A stretch of DNA of 64,000 nucleotides from Elmis aenea (GCA_947652605.1 OX393577.1:26787466-26851465), one strand, 5' to 3'; shown: positions 11,635-23,097, counted from the first letter of the stretch. A program made the numbers and translations. Notes: generated by a model not told the origin, from the letters alone.

Positions 11635-12420
11635 GGATTCTGAAGTCTCGGGTTTTTTCAATTCCCGGGACTCGAGACACAAATTTTTAAAAGTCCCGGG
11701 AAATCCCGGGACTCGAGCCTGATTATTTTTCGTTTGAAACGTAAAAAAATATGTAAAAAATCAAATTATGTTACTAATGGAAAAACAGATATATACCTGT
11801 ATGTGAGTAGGTATAAGTGGATTTAAACAAATAGAAAATATTTTTTATACTATTTATTTAATGAGTATATTTATATAAAATACATCTTTAAATGTAATTA
11901 TTACATCGAGTTTATGATAAAAAAATTAATACAATTTACTTTTTCACGGTAAAATAGGATTTTAAAAATACCAATGCATTTAAGGAGGAGTCAGATAGTC
12001 TATTTCTAATTTTTGTGATAAATATTCCTCCAATAGAAAATGTTCGCTCACTTTCCGTTGATGTTGGCTTAATTGTAAGCAATGATTTATATAAAAGATT
12101 TAGATTCGGAGTCCGGTTCCCAGTTGATTCTAAAATGTGACACTCCTTTTGATAGGTGTATTTTTTGTTTTTCACGGTTGAACTTCTTTGCTGGTTCAAT
12201 AATTTGGTTTGTAATATTCCGAGATCTGCAGCAGGTACACGACGGAAACCTTAAAGCGCAAGAAAACGTAGATACGTATTTGGGTAAAATCAAAAGACAG
12301 ACTGATCTTTCAAACGACCAAATTCAACCCTGCTCTAGAAAATTTCTTGCGAATTCTGCTAGGAATAACATGTGCAACATATTTGTCACTATATTATTAT
12401 TAACGAACAACTAGATAATT
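11635..12420 (-). pseudogene. hAT transposase remnant (second hAT lineage)
   Basis: The minus-strand frame 12199-11936 ends in a hAT dimerisation domain of a different subtype from the ERSFSKLK copies: SLLTIKPTSTESERTFSIGG, then ITKIRNRLSDSSLNALVFLK and a short tail (stop at 11936). Upstream (12293-12087) the frame is broken but shows a Cys/Arg-rich piece. A hAT-like terminus with repeated TCCCGGGACTCGAG blocks sits at 11635-11720; the other end was not found. Non-functional. Confidence 0.75.
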
Positions 12421-12906
12421 AACGTAATCACTTTGCCGACCCTTTAACAGTTCACTTGTTACCTGCTCGTATACAAGCTGGACATGGGTTGTTTTCGACT
12501 GTAGAGGTTTTATTTTAAAACAATAAATTTTGCTATTATTTTGATAATTAATACATATTTTACACGCGTACGCTTACATTATGATCATCAGATTATTATT
12601 TTTTATTTACCGATCGTTACATATTGAAAAATTAAATCAAAATTAAATGATAGATCGGTACATTTTCCATTTTTTTAAAGATTGCTTAGAAATTAAAATT
12701 TACAGTGACTGATTCCCTAATTTTGTGTTTAATTCCAGGCAATCGAGTATTATGAATAAATGCAGGAGAAATCTCTCACGAAATGGAAGAAAAGTAATAT
12801 AAATCATCAGGATCTCTATTCTTGAGAGCCAAGATATTTACACCTCCTCACCGTAATTCGTCAGTAGTAAATAGAGTAAATACTATAATTAAAAAGGTAC
12901 TTGAAC
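12421..12906. other. No recognisable feature
   Basis: AT-rich sequence between a hAT remnant and a P-like MITE. Nothing supported. Confidence 0.4.
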
Positions 12907-13487
12907 CATTGAATAAAAAAAAAAAGGAATGAGCGTTATAGCGATACTAAGGCGTCCAGGTTAGCCTCTCAATATGGCGGATGCATGTTTCCGCTTCTCA
13001 GTGGCGTATCTAACATTTTTAAATATGTATTGATTAATGCAAATATTTGCTTTGTTTTGAATTGAGCCTGTTATTTACTTATTTATTTCTTGTTTCGTAG
13101 TTGAGGGAATCAAAAAAACGACAGCATATTTCTATATTTGGATAGTTTATTATGAGAGTTGAAAGATATGCAGTACACAAATGTACGCCACTGATATGAC
13201 ATACCATTTTGACAGACCACATCAAATTTTCAATACATGATTACACTACAAAATATTAATGTCTACCTACCTATGAAACGTAATCTTTTCATCTTCAACA
13301 TTTTTGGACCTAGTAAGACTACAAGATCTGTAGCTAACCATTGTAGCACACAAAACTCTAAATTTCTTGACTGTTTGACCTGTCAATACCGGCCGCCATT
13401 AGAGGCCATTTATGTCGTCATTTCCGTCGCCGCTCAAACACTGTACTATAGTATTAAAAGCTTCTTCTTTTATCTTTTTATTCAATG
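12907..13487 (-). mobile_element. P-element-like MITE carrying a THAP exon (copy 1)
   Basis: Ends CATTGAATAAAAA and TTTTTATTCAATG are inverted repeats flanked by a perfect 8-bp duplication ACTTGAAC (12899-12906, 13488-13495). An 8-bp duplication, CA-starting ends and a THAP first exon (13341-13271) together point to the P superfamily. A second copy of nearly the same length lies inverted at 29992-30576. Both copies also hold an inner stretch bounded by CAGTGGCGTA-like ends, so that insertion predates their spread. Confidence 0.85.
13271..13341 (-). pseudogene. THAP-domain first exon, degenerate copy
   Basis: Reads MVSYRSCSLTRSKNVEDEK, then ITFHR, and is cut by a GTAGGT donor. THAP zinc fingers start with a Cys pair and reach an FHxFP box; here the first Cys is Tyr, so the metal site is lost. 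Compare the intact exon at 30142-30212. No downstream exon exists in the element. Confidence 0.7.
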
Positions 13488-13670
13488 ACTTGAACCAATA
13501 CGATTTACAATTATTTATTTTTGCAAAATACTGACGTTACATTATTTTTAATATGACAGCAAATTATGCTAATGCAAGCTTGAATGAAATTTTAAAGTAA
13601 TATTTATTAGCTTTATATGAAGAATGGGTGGGTATAGTAATAGGTATTAACAGCATTACGTGTGGGTACT

Positions 13671-13745
13671 AGGGGTGGGAGATCGAAATTTCGATATCGA
13701 AATTATATCGATATACGTATATCGCCGTGGGGCGGAATATAACTA
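13671..13745. repeat. Fragment of the TATCGATA-rich hAT MITE
   Basis: Begins TAGGGGTGGGAGATCG and runs into TATCGA-type repeats, matching the left end of the complete element at 18420-18668. The right end is absent. Confidence 0.6.
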
Positions 13746-13851
13746 GAAAATACCCTCGAATCCGCCGCGCGTGCGCATAATACAGCTTCAATGGCGGAAA
13801 GAGTCTGTATAACGTATAAAATCCGCCGTCCGGCGGACTGCCAAGTCTATA

Positions 13852-14943
13852 CAAGGTGGTCCACTGTTTAGTAGCAGGACTTTAACAGTCGATAGAAAAC
13901 TTATTTTAAAGCGAATATTTTATATCAACATGGGTCCGAAAACGCTTTATTTTAAAGATACAGGGTGTTGAAATTTTCAAAAAAATATCGATAATTTTTA
14001 ACCGTTTCTCAACCAGTAGATATATTTAAACCAAATTAGGTATACAGCACCACCTTATAGGTTACCACAATCGGTGAAAATTTCAATTCCCACAAGCAAC
14101 CAGTGGCGGAGTTGTAGGGGTTTAGTTTCAATACATTTTATTAAAAAAACTAGTACGGACCTGTTTAAAATCAAACTCGAACTTGTTTTTGGGTAGAAAA
14201 TTTTATTCTAAACAAAAGGTGTCTCTTAAGTTTTTTTCGTATCTGCCACCGTTTGGCGCGAAATTTGATTTGTTTTACTATTTTCGCAAAAAATTTGCTC
14301 CTAAGTTCGATCTAAAAATATCGCGAAAAGCAGAATATTGCAACTTGCAGAGTGAATGCTCATTAATCTCGTTAACTTAGCGGAACTTCTTTCCTCATTA
14401 GTAGGATGTTCTGTTATTGAAAACTGCAAAAATCGGTAATTACCTACTTCTTTATTACGAATATTAGCTATATTTTTAGATCGAACTTAGGAGCAAATTT
14501 TTCGCGAAAATGGTAAAATAAACCTAATTTCGCGCCAAACGGTGGCAGATACCAAGAAAAGTCTGAAGACATTTTTTGTTTAAAATAAAAATCTCTACTC
14601 AAAAACAAGTTTGAGTTTAAATTTAAACAGGTCCGTACTAGTTTTTTATAAAATCTATTGAAACTGAACCCCCACAACTCCGCCACTGGTTGCTTGTGGG
14701 ACTTGAAATTTTCATCGATTGTGGTAACCTGCAAAGGTGGTGCTGTATACCAGATTTGGTTTAAATATATCTACTGGTTGAGAAACGGTTAAACATTATC
14801 AATATTTTTTCGAAAATTTCGACACCCTGTAGGTATCTTTAAAATGAAGCGTTTTTGGACCCATGTTGATATGGAATAATCGCTTTAAAATAAGTTTTTC
14901 TGTCGACTGTTAAAGTCCTGTTACTAAAAAGTGGACCACCCTG
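13852..14943. mobile_element. Foldback element, ~470-bp arms, TA-flanked
   Basis: Arms about 13852-14328 and 14468-14943 are inverted copies with ends GGTGGTCCACTG and AGTGGACCACCCTG next to TA. Each arm contains an inner CAGGGTGTTG / CGACACCCTG pair. The ~140-bp loop is non-coding. Frames across the arms are mirror artefacts of the inverted sequence. Confidence 0.88.
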
Positions 14944-16058
14944 TATAAGCTAGGTATTCCTGTATAGCCACTTCCTTAAAAATATTACATTTGACAAGCC
15001 CATGCTTTCTCATGTTTAACAAATGCAATATATAAACGTAATATACACGTAACTTAATGCTGATTTCTTAAATTCCAGACCTGATTTAGACTAAAGACTC
15101 ATCGATATTACTTGACCTCCTATCAAACTGTGTATAAAAAAACTATAAACCTTTGAATGCCATTTCCCCAATTTTCACATTGCTTGTCTCTCTGATTTCC
15201 CTAGACATCTAACAGTTTATCCGCCAGTTGCAAAGGCTGCAAAATTAAAACTGCTGTATCAGGATTCAATAACGACAATTAGACTTTTTTGGTAATAACG
15301 CTTAGCTCACTTTTATTTGTAAAGAGAGACGTAATTTTACAAGGAATTAGATATAATTACAACTTTTTAAATCACATGATGAGCAGTGATGTAAACTAGA
15401 ACGACAATATGGTCAAAATGTAACAAAAATAACACATTTGTACCATTCAAACAAGTAATTTACAAAAAAAAAAACTATGAATCTAACTTCCACCCTTCAT
15501 TTTTCTCATTTCCTCATTTCTCAACCTTCATAAAACTAAACGTTTCAAGCATAACTATTGCAACAAGCGAAGTTATCAATTTCATATAAATTAAAACAAA
15601 ACGATTCGAGCATAAAAAAAAACTGTAAAAGTGGACATTTGAGCAATATTATTTAGATAAAATAAGATAAGGTTTTAATGCCGAAAAAGACAATTAAACA
15701 GATAACAAGATTAAACTTTCATATCAAAAGAAATTTTAACTGTACTATAATCTTGAATATAATAAAGTTGTGATAAAAAGCCTAAAAAAAATATGAAAAA
15801 AAAATTAGAGAAAAAATATAATATTTTATTGTTGCTGCACAAACAATAATCATACTTTTTTTTGTATTTCTTTTATTTAAAATAATCAAAGATTTCCAAA
15901 ATTCTGTGATTTTATTTAAAATAAAAAATATAATTATACTTTTAAAAAAATGGATTTTGTTTTGTAAATCCGATCAATTACTTTAATTAGCACTTTCAAA
16001 ATCTAAACTATTTTAACGACAAAATATAACACAACTAAATTTCTTTTTTTTTTTACAG
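14944..16058. other. AT-rich DNA upstream of the receptor exon
   Basis: Very AT-rich, non-repetitive as far as I can tell. It ends in a strong poly-T tract and CAG acceptor immediately before the receptor coding exon, so it is probably intron with the 5' exon(s) further upstream or not recognisable. Confidence 0.45.
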
Positions 16059-16065
16059 ATCTGTT

Positions 16066-17100
16066 ATGATGGATGTTACCAACGCGACCTTTCCATTTTC
16101 CGAACTTCTAGACAACATAACACACACTCCAGATATGAATTACACTGACTACGTAAAAGCCCAGTTGTTATACAAATATTATATACCGCCAATGCTGATA
16201 TTCTGTTTGGCTTCAGTTTTCATAAATTTTCGCGTTTTGCTATCAGTCCATTGGATTCGCAAACCGCTGTCACCAACTTTACACATTAGTTTAAGTTTAG
16301 CAGCTGCAGACGCGTGCACGTCAACACTGTTAGGTGTTGGACTTTTGTTAAACAGTTATCTACCAATAGTTTATGGAATAAATCCAGCTCCTTGTTTAGT
16401 TCTACTGATAGTAGAAATGTATCGCTTAAGCGGAGTAATAATCACAGTTGTCCATTTATTAGCCCTAAGTGTGAACCACTATGTAGGCATATTAAAACCA
16501 CTTCGATATGTATCTATCATGACCACTAAAAAAACAACAATAGCCATAGCGTTCTTATGGATTATACCAATCACTTGTATAAAAATTTACTTCATTGTGG
16601 CAGCCGAGGCCGATTTCTGGATGAACGGTTGTGATCGACAAAATTTTTTGAATGGAATCACGTTCCGTTTATTTATTTCATCACTATTTTTTATTCCCCT
16701 AATATTAATGGTATTCTGTTACACACACATTTTGATAATAGTTAGAAAACAGCAAAAAATGTGGGCAAAACGATCCAGATTTGGAAGCACCAGATATCGT
16801 GGAGTAAGAACTTCAAGGCATGGAGTCAATACTCAACAGAAACAAATGGAAGGGAATGTTAAAGCAATATACACAACGTTATTAATTTTAGGATCTTGTG
16901 TATTAGGATGGCTACCAGCTGTCATTCTATTTCTCATAATCTGTGAAGAAGGCTGCATATATAGCGCTGTATACATAGCAACCATCCACAAAGACAACGA
17001 AGAGCTTCTGTTCTTTATCATTTGGCTCACCAACATGCTCATCATTATGAAAACTTTAGCCAACCCCATTATTTATTCCTACAGAATGAACGAAATAAAG
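16066..17100 (+). CDS. Class A GPCR, main coding exon
   Basis: Encodes residues 1-345 of a rhodopsin-like receptor for an unknown ligand, expected in the plasma membrane. The N-terminus has three N-glycosylation sequons (NATF, NITH, NYTD). Seven hydrophobic segments follow: TM1 ~46-68, TM2 with the SLAAAD motif, TM3 preceded by the conserved Cys (NPAPC), TM4, an extracellular loop with the partner Cys (NGCDRQ), TM5, TM6 with LGWLP, and TM7 with NPIIYSY. The DRY box is replaced by NHY, and the Cys usual before Trp-x-Pro in TM6 is Gly. Translation starts at the first of two ATGs, 7 bases after a strong acceptor. I place the exon end at AAG|GTACGA (17100) because the next exon at 22903 joins in phase. 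The open frame to 17211 enters a mariner terminal repeat and is judged not coding. I cannot name the orthologue. Confidence 0.88.
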
Positions 17101-17119
17101 GTACGAGCCTATAAGTGTA

Positions 17120-17726
17120 CAAGGTCTGTCTATAAAATAACGGGATTGGTACAAAACAGAATATTTATTTATATTTTATGGAAAATCTTTTGTTTGTCTC
17201 CTTCAAAGTAGTCCCCTTTGGCACTCACACATCGACCCATTCTTATTTTCCACTGGTCGAAGGCGTGTTTAGTTCATTTTCTAATAACTGTTTTAATAGA
17301 TATGACGTTTTCTTCTTAACACCCTCCAATGATTCAAAACGGGTTCCGTTTAGCACAGATTTTATTTTTGGAAAAAGTCACAGGGTACTAAATTAGGGAA
17401 ATAGGGAAGATGTTCCAGTGTTGCAATCCGTTTTTCAACCAAAAACTGCCTCACGGAAAGCGCTGTGTGTGAACGAGCATCGTCTTGATGCAGATTGCGA
17501 TATTCACACGTTGTTCAATTTTAGAGCTCAACATTTTAACGGCAAGCGAGGTGAAATGCAAGCACATTTAACCACGATTGGCGAAACTCTAAGGGTCCGA
17601 TAGTGTTGAAGTTTGCTCTGCATGTTCAGGCACGTCCAAGGTCACCGTCCCTAGGCTGTCATTTGACTCTCGTTGTGTTCAAAGGGAGCTACAAAGTCAG
17701 TCCCGTTACTTTATAAACAGACCTCG
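17120..17726 (-). mobile_element. Internally deleted mariner in the receptor intron
   Basis: Inverted ends AAGGTCTGTCTATAAAATAA and TTACTTTATAAACAGACCTC (about 28 bp) lie between TA dinucleotides (17118-17119, 17727-17728). Minus-strand translation shows a broken mariner transposase C-terminus: LVEKRIATLEHLPY, a PCDFF block, and a QWKIRMGRC...GDYFEGD tail. The aspartate expected before LxP at the third catalytic position reads Asn. At 607 bp it is under half the usual 1.3 kb. It begins 20 bp past the inferred donor and supplies the false tail of the receptor's open frame. Confidence 0.88.
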
Positions 17727-17825
17727 TATGTTTATTATACAATTATTACATTTAACATTGATGGACAAGGTAAATACTCATTATTATTCTTTTATTATTT
17801 ATTAGACATTGATATAGCTACTATA

Positions 17826-18292
17826 CCGGGTGATTCATATTGACTGTCGCATCCCTATAACTTTATTTTAAGAGAAAACCAGTACAAACCATATATTTTT
17901 TTATATCGCTAGAAAGTCTCTATCAAATGACGTAAGTATGTTCTTTCCACGATGAAACATATCAGAATGGTAAAAGTGAACTTTTTTTTTGAAATTACAT
18001 ATTGCACTTTTTTCATCGATTTTGATAGAAAATTCTATTCTATTTTCTCAAAAACGTATTTTTTTTTTTGTAAATGCACTTTCGGATTAAGAATTAAATT
18101 CTATACCAGAATTAATGAAAAAAGTATAAGTACAATTTAAATTTTAAAAAAAAAGTTGGCTATTGTAAAATAAAACATTGCAACGCCATTTGATAGAAAA
18201 CCTATTTAACTTTAAAAATTGTAATGTTTATAGGGGTTTCCTCTTGAAATAACAAAGTTATAAGGATGCGACAGTTAAACTGAATCATCTGG
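17826..18292. mobile_element. TA-flanked MITE, CCGGGTGATTCA ends
   Basis: Inverted ends CCGGGTGATTCA and TGAATCATCTGG next to TA, with complementary subterminal blocks (CGCATCCCTATAACTTT / AAAGTTATAAGGATGCG). Same family as 9827-10038 but longer in the middle. Non-coding. Confidence 0.78.
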
Positions 18293-18419
18293 TATAGTAA
18301 AAAAATGCATCAGAACTCTGTAATAACTAAACACAAAAACAAATTAAATTTTAACCAATATTAGAAATTAGAAGTAGACTAAAGGCGACGCCCATGTAAA
18401 ACAAAATTATGGTAAAGAG

Positions 18420-18668
18420 TAGGGGTGGGCGATATCCAAATTTCGATATCGAATATCGATATCGAAATTATATCGATATATATCGGAATATCGATATATA
18501 TCGGAATATCGATATATCGGAATATCGATATATCGAAATTTCGATATAAAAGCGGCGCGAAGCTAAAAAAGTGAAAAAAGAGACTGGTGACCTAAAATAA
18601 AAACGCTTCTCGCCCTTAAAATATCGATATATCGGAATATCGATATATCGATATATCGCCCACCCCTA
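18420..18668. mobile_element. hAT MITE packed with TATCGATA motifs
   Basis: Ends TAGGGGTGGGCGATA and TATCGCCCACCCCTA, flanked by a perfect 8-bp duplication GTAAAGAG (18412-18419, 18669-18676). Inside, eight exact TATCGATA octamers occur in two blocks around a short unrelated core. Non-coding. It sits in the receptor intron. Confidence 0.9.
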
Positions 18669-18676
18669 GTAAAGAG

Positions 18677-20268
18677 TGCCTTTAAAATCCAAAAAATCAT
18701 TGTCGCTGGTAAAATGTTTGCTTACATCTAACTCTAAGCTGCTGTTAGTGTATGTTTCAACATGAAAAAAAACAAAATCTTGAAAATCGTTGGAGATAAA
18801 AGGATGGTTAAATTAGCAAAGAAATGTTTTTCATGTGTTTTTTTACGAAGAATGTAAAGTAAAAGTGATCATATTGTGTCAGCTCCTGAAAAAAACTGAA
18901 TCACTTTAAATAAAAATTTTAACTTTAACTTTCTTATTATTAACACTGTAAATCTAAAATTTTACATTCGTCGGGTAAACAAAGGTCTTAATCGTCCACC
19001 GTTGTCATAGTTAAGAAGCCTGCTTAGTTTTTGAGATGTAACAGTGAATTTTTTTAATTGTTTTTTACGCCATCTGAATTTTCATTAAATCGAATAATGA
19101 ATACTGAATAATAATTGATGATGAATACAATAAATTTGTACAGATATGCAAGGTAGTCCGATTGAAATCGCTTTTTCGAAGAGATATTTCGGTTATTGAA
19201 ATTTTAAAAATAATTGGATCACGTATTGTGGTGTAATAACTAAAATCAAATATTTATTTACGTCGGTTTCTGAGATACACCCCAAAAACAAAAGCTGGAT
19301 GTTGGTAAGCATGCTTTTGCAACTCATTTGTTTTTATATATTTAATATGGTTGATGTGATTACTGGACATATATCGTTTATGATTAATATTTACCATTAA
19401 TTTTACTAAACGGCAAAGTATTTGTAATTTAAAAATAACCAACAAATCTAAATACAAGCATTATTTGTTCAATCCATCTTTGATTTCATAACAGTAACCT
19501 GTAGCAAATACAAAACACGTTAATTGCTATTGAGTGGTCAGGCGAAGTAGAGTAAAAGGAAATTAAAGAGGTCCGTGAAGTTGGCCCGGACTTGGGAAGC
19601 ACAAATGTTGCTATATTTTTTTTACTTAGTGCTTCGTTAGTGCTTCTTTGTGCTTCAAGAATTTTTTAATTTCGATTAACCGTTCTCCCGTTATAAATAA
19701 AAAACTGCAAAGCAATAAATAAGGGACAAGTGTTCAATGGGAAGTATAGTTAAAGGGCTAAATAAAGTTCATTGACTAAAATATACCTGCTGTTCTAGAT
19801 GTGGGTCAATGTGCCTTAGCAAAAATGATGCAAAAATAGAAAATGTTAAAAATAAAGCCTACAGAAATAAAAAGGAAAAAGGGGTCCCCTTAATCTTAAA
19901 ATGTGACTATGGGGATACTCCCTTTATTGGCCAATTATACAAAATTAACAGAACTTACCTATTCCTAAAACTAAGAAATTATTTTTACAAAACAATAAAC
20001 CATGTGTAGAGTTTGAACTTTACAACAATAAAATATAATAAAAATATAAAAAAAATTAAAATTTAAACTCAAATAAAAATTTTATTAAAAAATGTTTAGC
20101 TCTCAGCATAAGTAGTCCAAAATCACCTTCAACTCCCTCGACTTCTAAAGCCTTCTCTGAAGGAATACAATACCCAAATAGAGATACTGATACTAATAAT
20201 TCTGCTTTTTATTTATTATTCCTATTATATATATATTAATTTTATACCATTGTTATAAAAACAATCAT
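18677..20268. other. Receptor intron, no supported feature
   Basis: AT-rich. Contains a short triple repeat of TAGTGCTTC (about 19627-19650) and chance frames up to 67 codons. No repeat ends or exons could be supported. Confidence 0.4.
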
Positions 20269-20520
20269 AAATGACGGTCATATGACCGGTCATGACGTCA
20301 CAATCATAAATGACCGTCATTTCACATCACTGATTATGTCAATGTTGGTGTTGCTGGCTGAGCCCCAAAGCTGGATACCATAACTCCATATGGGCTTTAG
20401 TATTACTTTATAAATTAATAGTTTGTTCTCTAATGTTAGCTGTGATTGTCTACCAATCATCCAGTACATTTGTCGCAGTTTCATACCAAGTATTCTTTAA
20501 ATATGAAACTATTTTTTTTA
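20269..20520 (-). pseudogene. Jockey-type RT fragment abutting a hAT end
   Basis: Minus-strand 20520-20331 translates without stops as the end of a Jockey-clade ORF2: MKLRQMYWMIGR, NKLLIYKVILKPIWSYGIQL, WGSASNTNI. It is cut at 20330 by what looks like a hAT terminus (CAGTGATGTGAAATGACGG reading leftwards) containing nested TGACGGTCAT / ATGACCGTCA repeats. Relative of the longer LINE at 57811-59440. Non-functional. Confidence 0.7.
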
Positions 20521-21420
20521 AGATGTTAAATATGTTGATCTTAATCCAACTCAAATTTTATTATATCATAGTGTATATTATTGAAATAAAAATCAAAAGG
20601 GGGCTTATTAGTCGTCTTTGCTTAGAGTTTTAGAAGTTGTATTACGCTTTTGAACATTAGACTAATTTATTAATAATGTCTCAGCAAAATCCTTCTCCAT
20701 AAAAAAAAATACAGTCATGTTTAAAAATAAAGTTTATGAAAACATCTAACAGGTAAAAATATCTCACGTTGTATATCGCCGAATTATTATTTTTAATTTA
20801 CTACACTTACAGATATAAATGCAATTATGTTTCCGAATATATTTGACTTATTCAAACAAACGATTTCCCGTTTCAGTTTCTCTTCTCGTAATATTACAAA
20901 GCCTTTTCATGATTAAACAGTTGAAACTTTTAGAGGGAACATTCCTTTGAAACCCATCTACTCGAGAAATCAAGGAAACATTAGAAGGGAGATCATCAAA
21001 TGAAATGTTTCATCGACGAGTCAACATAGTTGCTATATTCTGATAATACTTCCTCTCAGTAAACCGGAAATAACATGAACAGTTCATTTCAAATGACATT
21101 CACGAAATTAATATGTACGCGAATCAAAGCTTTTAAAATATTATTTAAACTTGTAGAGAAGATAAGCGTGTTTACATGTGAGCAAGCAGATAAAAAGCCT
21201 TTTAAAATCGATAAAGCATAATTATGCACAAACATGTTTCGTACCACCAGTAAGTAGTATTTAATTCGTTTAATGGATTTGAAACTGGGGTAATTTTTAA
21301 GAGATTAGATGTATAAATTAAAACATCCGCTGGTCATTTATAAACTACGCATTGAATTTTATATTCAAAAAAAATGAAGTGAGCGATATGCACTCTAAAA
21401 CAAATTGTATACCAGTACCC
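20521..21420. other. Receptor intron, no supported feature
   Basis: AT-rich non-coding DNA; no inverted ends, exons or RNA genes seen. Confidence 0.4.
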
Positions 21421-21429
21421 TTCAGGGCC

Positions 21430-21800
21430 ATGTTCTCCCCCCCCCCACATTGGAAATTTAATTTTTTATAAACGTAGAATGTTGTGCTAGACTTATGTGT
21501 GCTGATAAAAGTTTGATTGTGCTGTTGCCGTTGGGCTACAAATCCAATTTAAAGTTGGGGGGCTGTTGCACGAAACCCCCAACACGTAATTTAAATATTT
21601 TATCTGGGCAAACATCTTATGCTAGCCTTCCGCTAGCGTGTGCTGTTTCCGTTACGTGATAAATTTGATTGTAAGGTGGGGGGCTATAGAAATTATAGCC
21701 CTCCCAGCTCGTAATTCAAACGAATTTTCTGATGAAAAATACTGTGCTAGATGCATGCTGACGTGTGCTTAAATAACTTTTGATTTTGTTATTCCCAGTT
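21430..21800. repeat. ~165-bp tandem repeat with a GC hairpin per unit
   Basis: Two full units and a partial one share GTGCTAGA, a GTGTGCT block and TAATTTAA/TAATTCAAA blocks. Two units have a hairpin at the same place but with different sequence: GTTGGGGG...CCCCCAAC in one and GGGGCTATA...TATAGCCC in the other. The preceding partial unit carries a run of C. No coding. Confidence 0.55.
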
Positions 21801-21837
21801 AGGAACTAAATAAGGTGTATTTAGAAATTATTATATA

Positions 21838-22547
21838 CAGGCTGTCACACAAAAAAACGCCGCAAGCTGTAACTCCGTTATTTGTGGTCCGATTTTGGTG
21901 AACAAAAAACTAAATGAAATGTCTTCTCAAATACTATAAACTGAATTGGATTTCAATTTTTTTCAAGGTCAAGTTAAATGTCAAGCGATAGTCAATTTTT
22001 TTTTTCAAATGGCACCATCAATTTTTTTTTACTAAATCTTGTAGACATTATTTTTCTGAATTCAATGATGTAATCATAAGTTAATTTTAGTGCAAAACTA
22101 ATAAGAAATAAGAAATAAAAGTTTAACTAAAATAGGTTAGGTTTCACAAAATTTTCAAGCGTGCCGTGGAAAACAAAAAAATCTTAATCAACAAATATCA
22201 TTTAAATACCCAAAAGAAAAAATAATGTTGGTTCTCATAAAACAAAAACGAATTGACCTAGAAAAAATTAGCGATTACAATCCGGTTTGGCTTAAAAAGT
22301 TGCTTGGGCAATGTTTAAACACATTTGAAATATTTTGTAATCCAAAGGAGTTATAAGCGATTTTCAAAAATCGTATTTTCCGGTTTTTCCTAATTTTCTC
22401 AGATACCGTTTAAGATATTTCCAATTTCTCTTCGAATTATTAATAAGCACCGATTTAGGCAACTGTTTCAAACGTATACCTATACTCTAGCTATTAAAAT
22501 AAGCGACAACCTCAAGCTTAAACTCGGATTTCAAACACCCTGTATTA
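21838..22547. repeat. Foldback-family arm, related to 51644-53419
   Basis: Starts TACAGGCTGTCACAC and ends ACACCCTGTA. The block from about 22200 to 22500 (AACGAATTGACCTAG..., then the CAAAGGAGTTATA and GGTTTTTCCTAATTTTCT blocks) matches the right arm of the 51.6-53.4 kb foldback. Here only one arm is present. Non-coding; inside the receptor intron. Confidence 0.6.
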
Positions 22548-22902
22548 GTGAATTTTTTAAATACTTTGTCCAATATTTCATTAAACTGTCTATTAAATCT
22601 ACCTATTTAGCATGTTTTATGTATGGAACCAATAAGTTTTTAAAGTTATTTTTAATTTGGTAATGATTTGCCTATAGGTAAAAATGCGATATTTAACATA
22701 ACGAAAGTAGTACCTAGGCGATTTTATGTTCAAAGTATTAAATATATTTTCCCTTTCACTTTTAGGCTGTAAATTCTATTTGCTTACCAGATTAAATTTA
22801 GAAAATACGTTTTTTATGGTTGTTTAATGTTGATTATAAAATTACCGTTGCCATAAAAAATTGTTTAATTAAGAATAATAACAATCTTTTTTATGCTTTC
22901 AG

Positions 22903-23097
22903 GAAGGCACCCGTCGCATGCACGCGGCCATATCTCGAGCTTTCCACCGGCTACGAAGAAGAGATAGCTACGTTCCCGAGTCGCAACATGGATTTAGTAA
23001 TTCAATGAGAACAGGCGTAACAGCGCTATGTAAATTTAATGGCAACATAAGCCATACAAGCATTGGCCGCTCCGAGTTAGCAAACACCCTGCTGTAG
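22903..23097 (+). CDS. Class A GPCR, C-terminal exon
   Basis: Follows a TTTTTTATGCTTTCAG acceptor and reads 64 residues to a stop: EGTRRMHAAISRAFHRLRRR, then a Ser/Asn-rich tail ending NTLL. Joined in phase to the exon ending at 17100 it gives ...NPIIYSYRMNEIK|EGTRRM..., the normal arrangement of helix 8 and the cytoplasmic tail in class A receptors. The basic FHRLRRR stretch and several Ser/Thr suit arrestin/kinase regulation (family knowledge). Total receptor length would be 409 residues. Codon use is less AT-rich than the surrounding intron, which supports real coding. The longest open frame over this exon is in a different register and is not the gene. Confidence 0.8.
   Translation, partial: EGTRRMHAAISRAFHRLRRRDSYVPESQHGFSNSMRTGVTALCKFNGNISHTSIGRSELANTLL

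Noticed and set aside
13484..13500. Gene disruption between the two P-like MITEs (recombination-inverted segment)
   Set aside because: Each copy has its own distinct 8-bp duplication, so they are independent insertions and not an inversion.
17101..17211. Extension of the receptor frame to residue 381
   Set aside because: Bases from 17120 are a mariner terminal repeat and transposase 3' end; an in-phase splice to 22903 gives a proper receptor tail.
22820..23008. 62-codon open frame ending VIQ
   Set aside because: It runs through the splice acceptor and is in a different register from the receptor exon.
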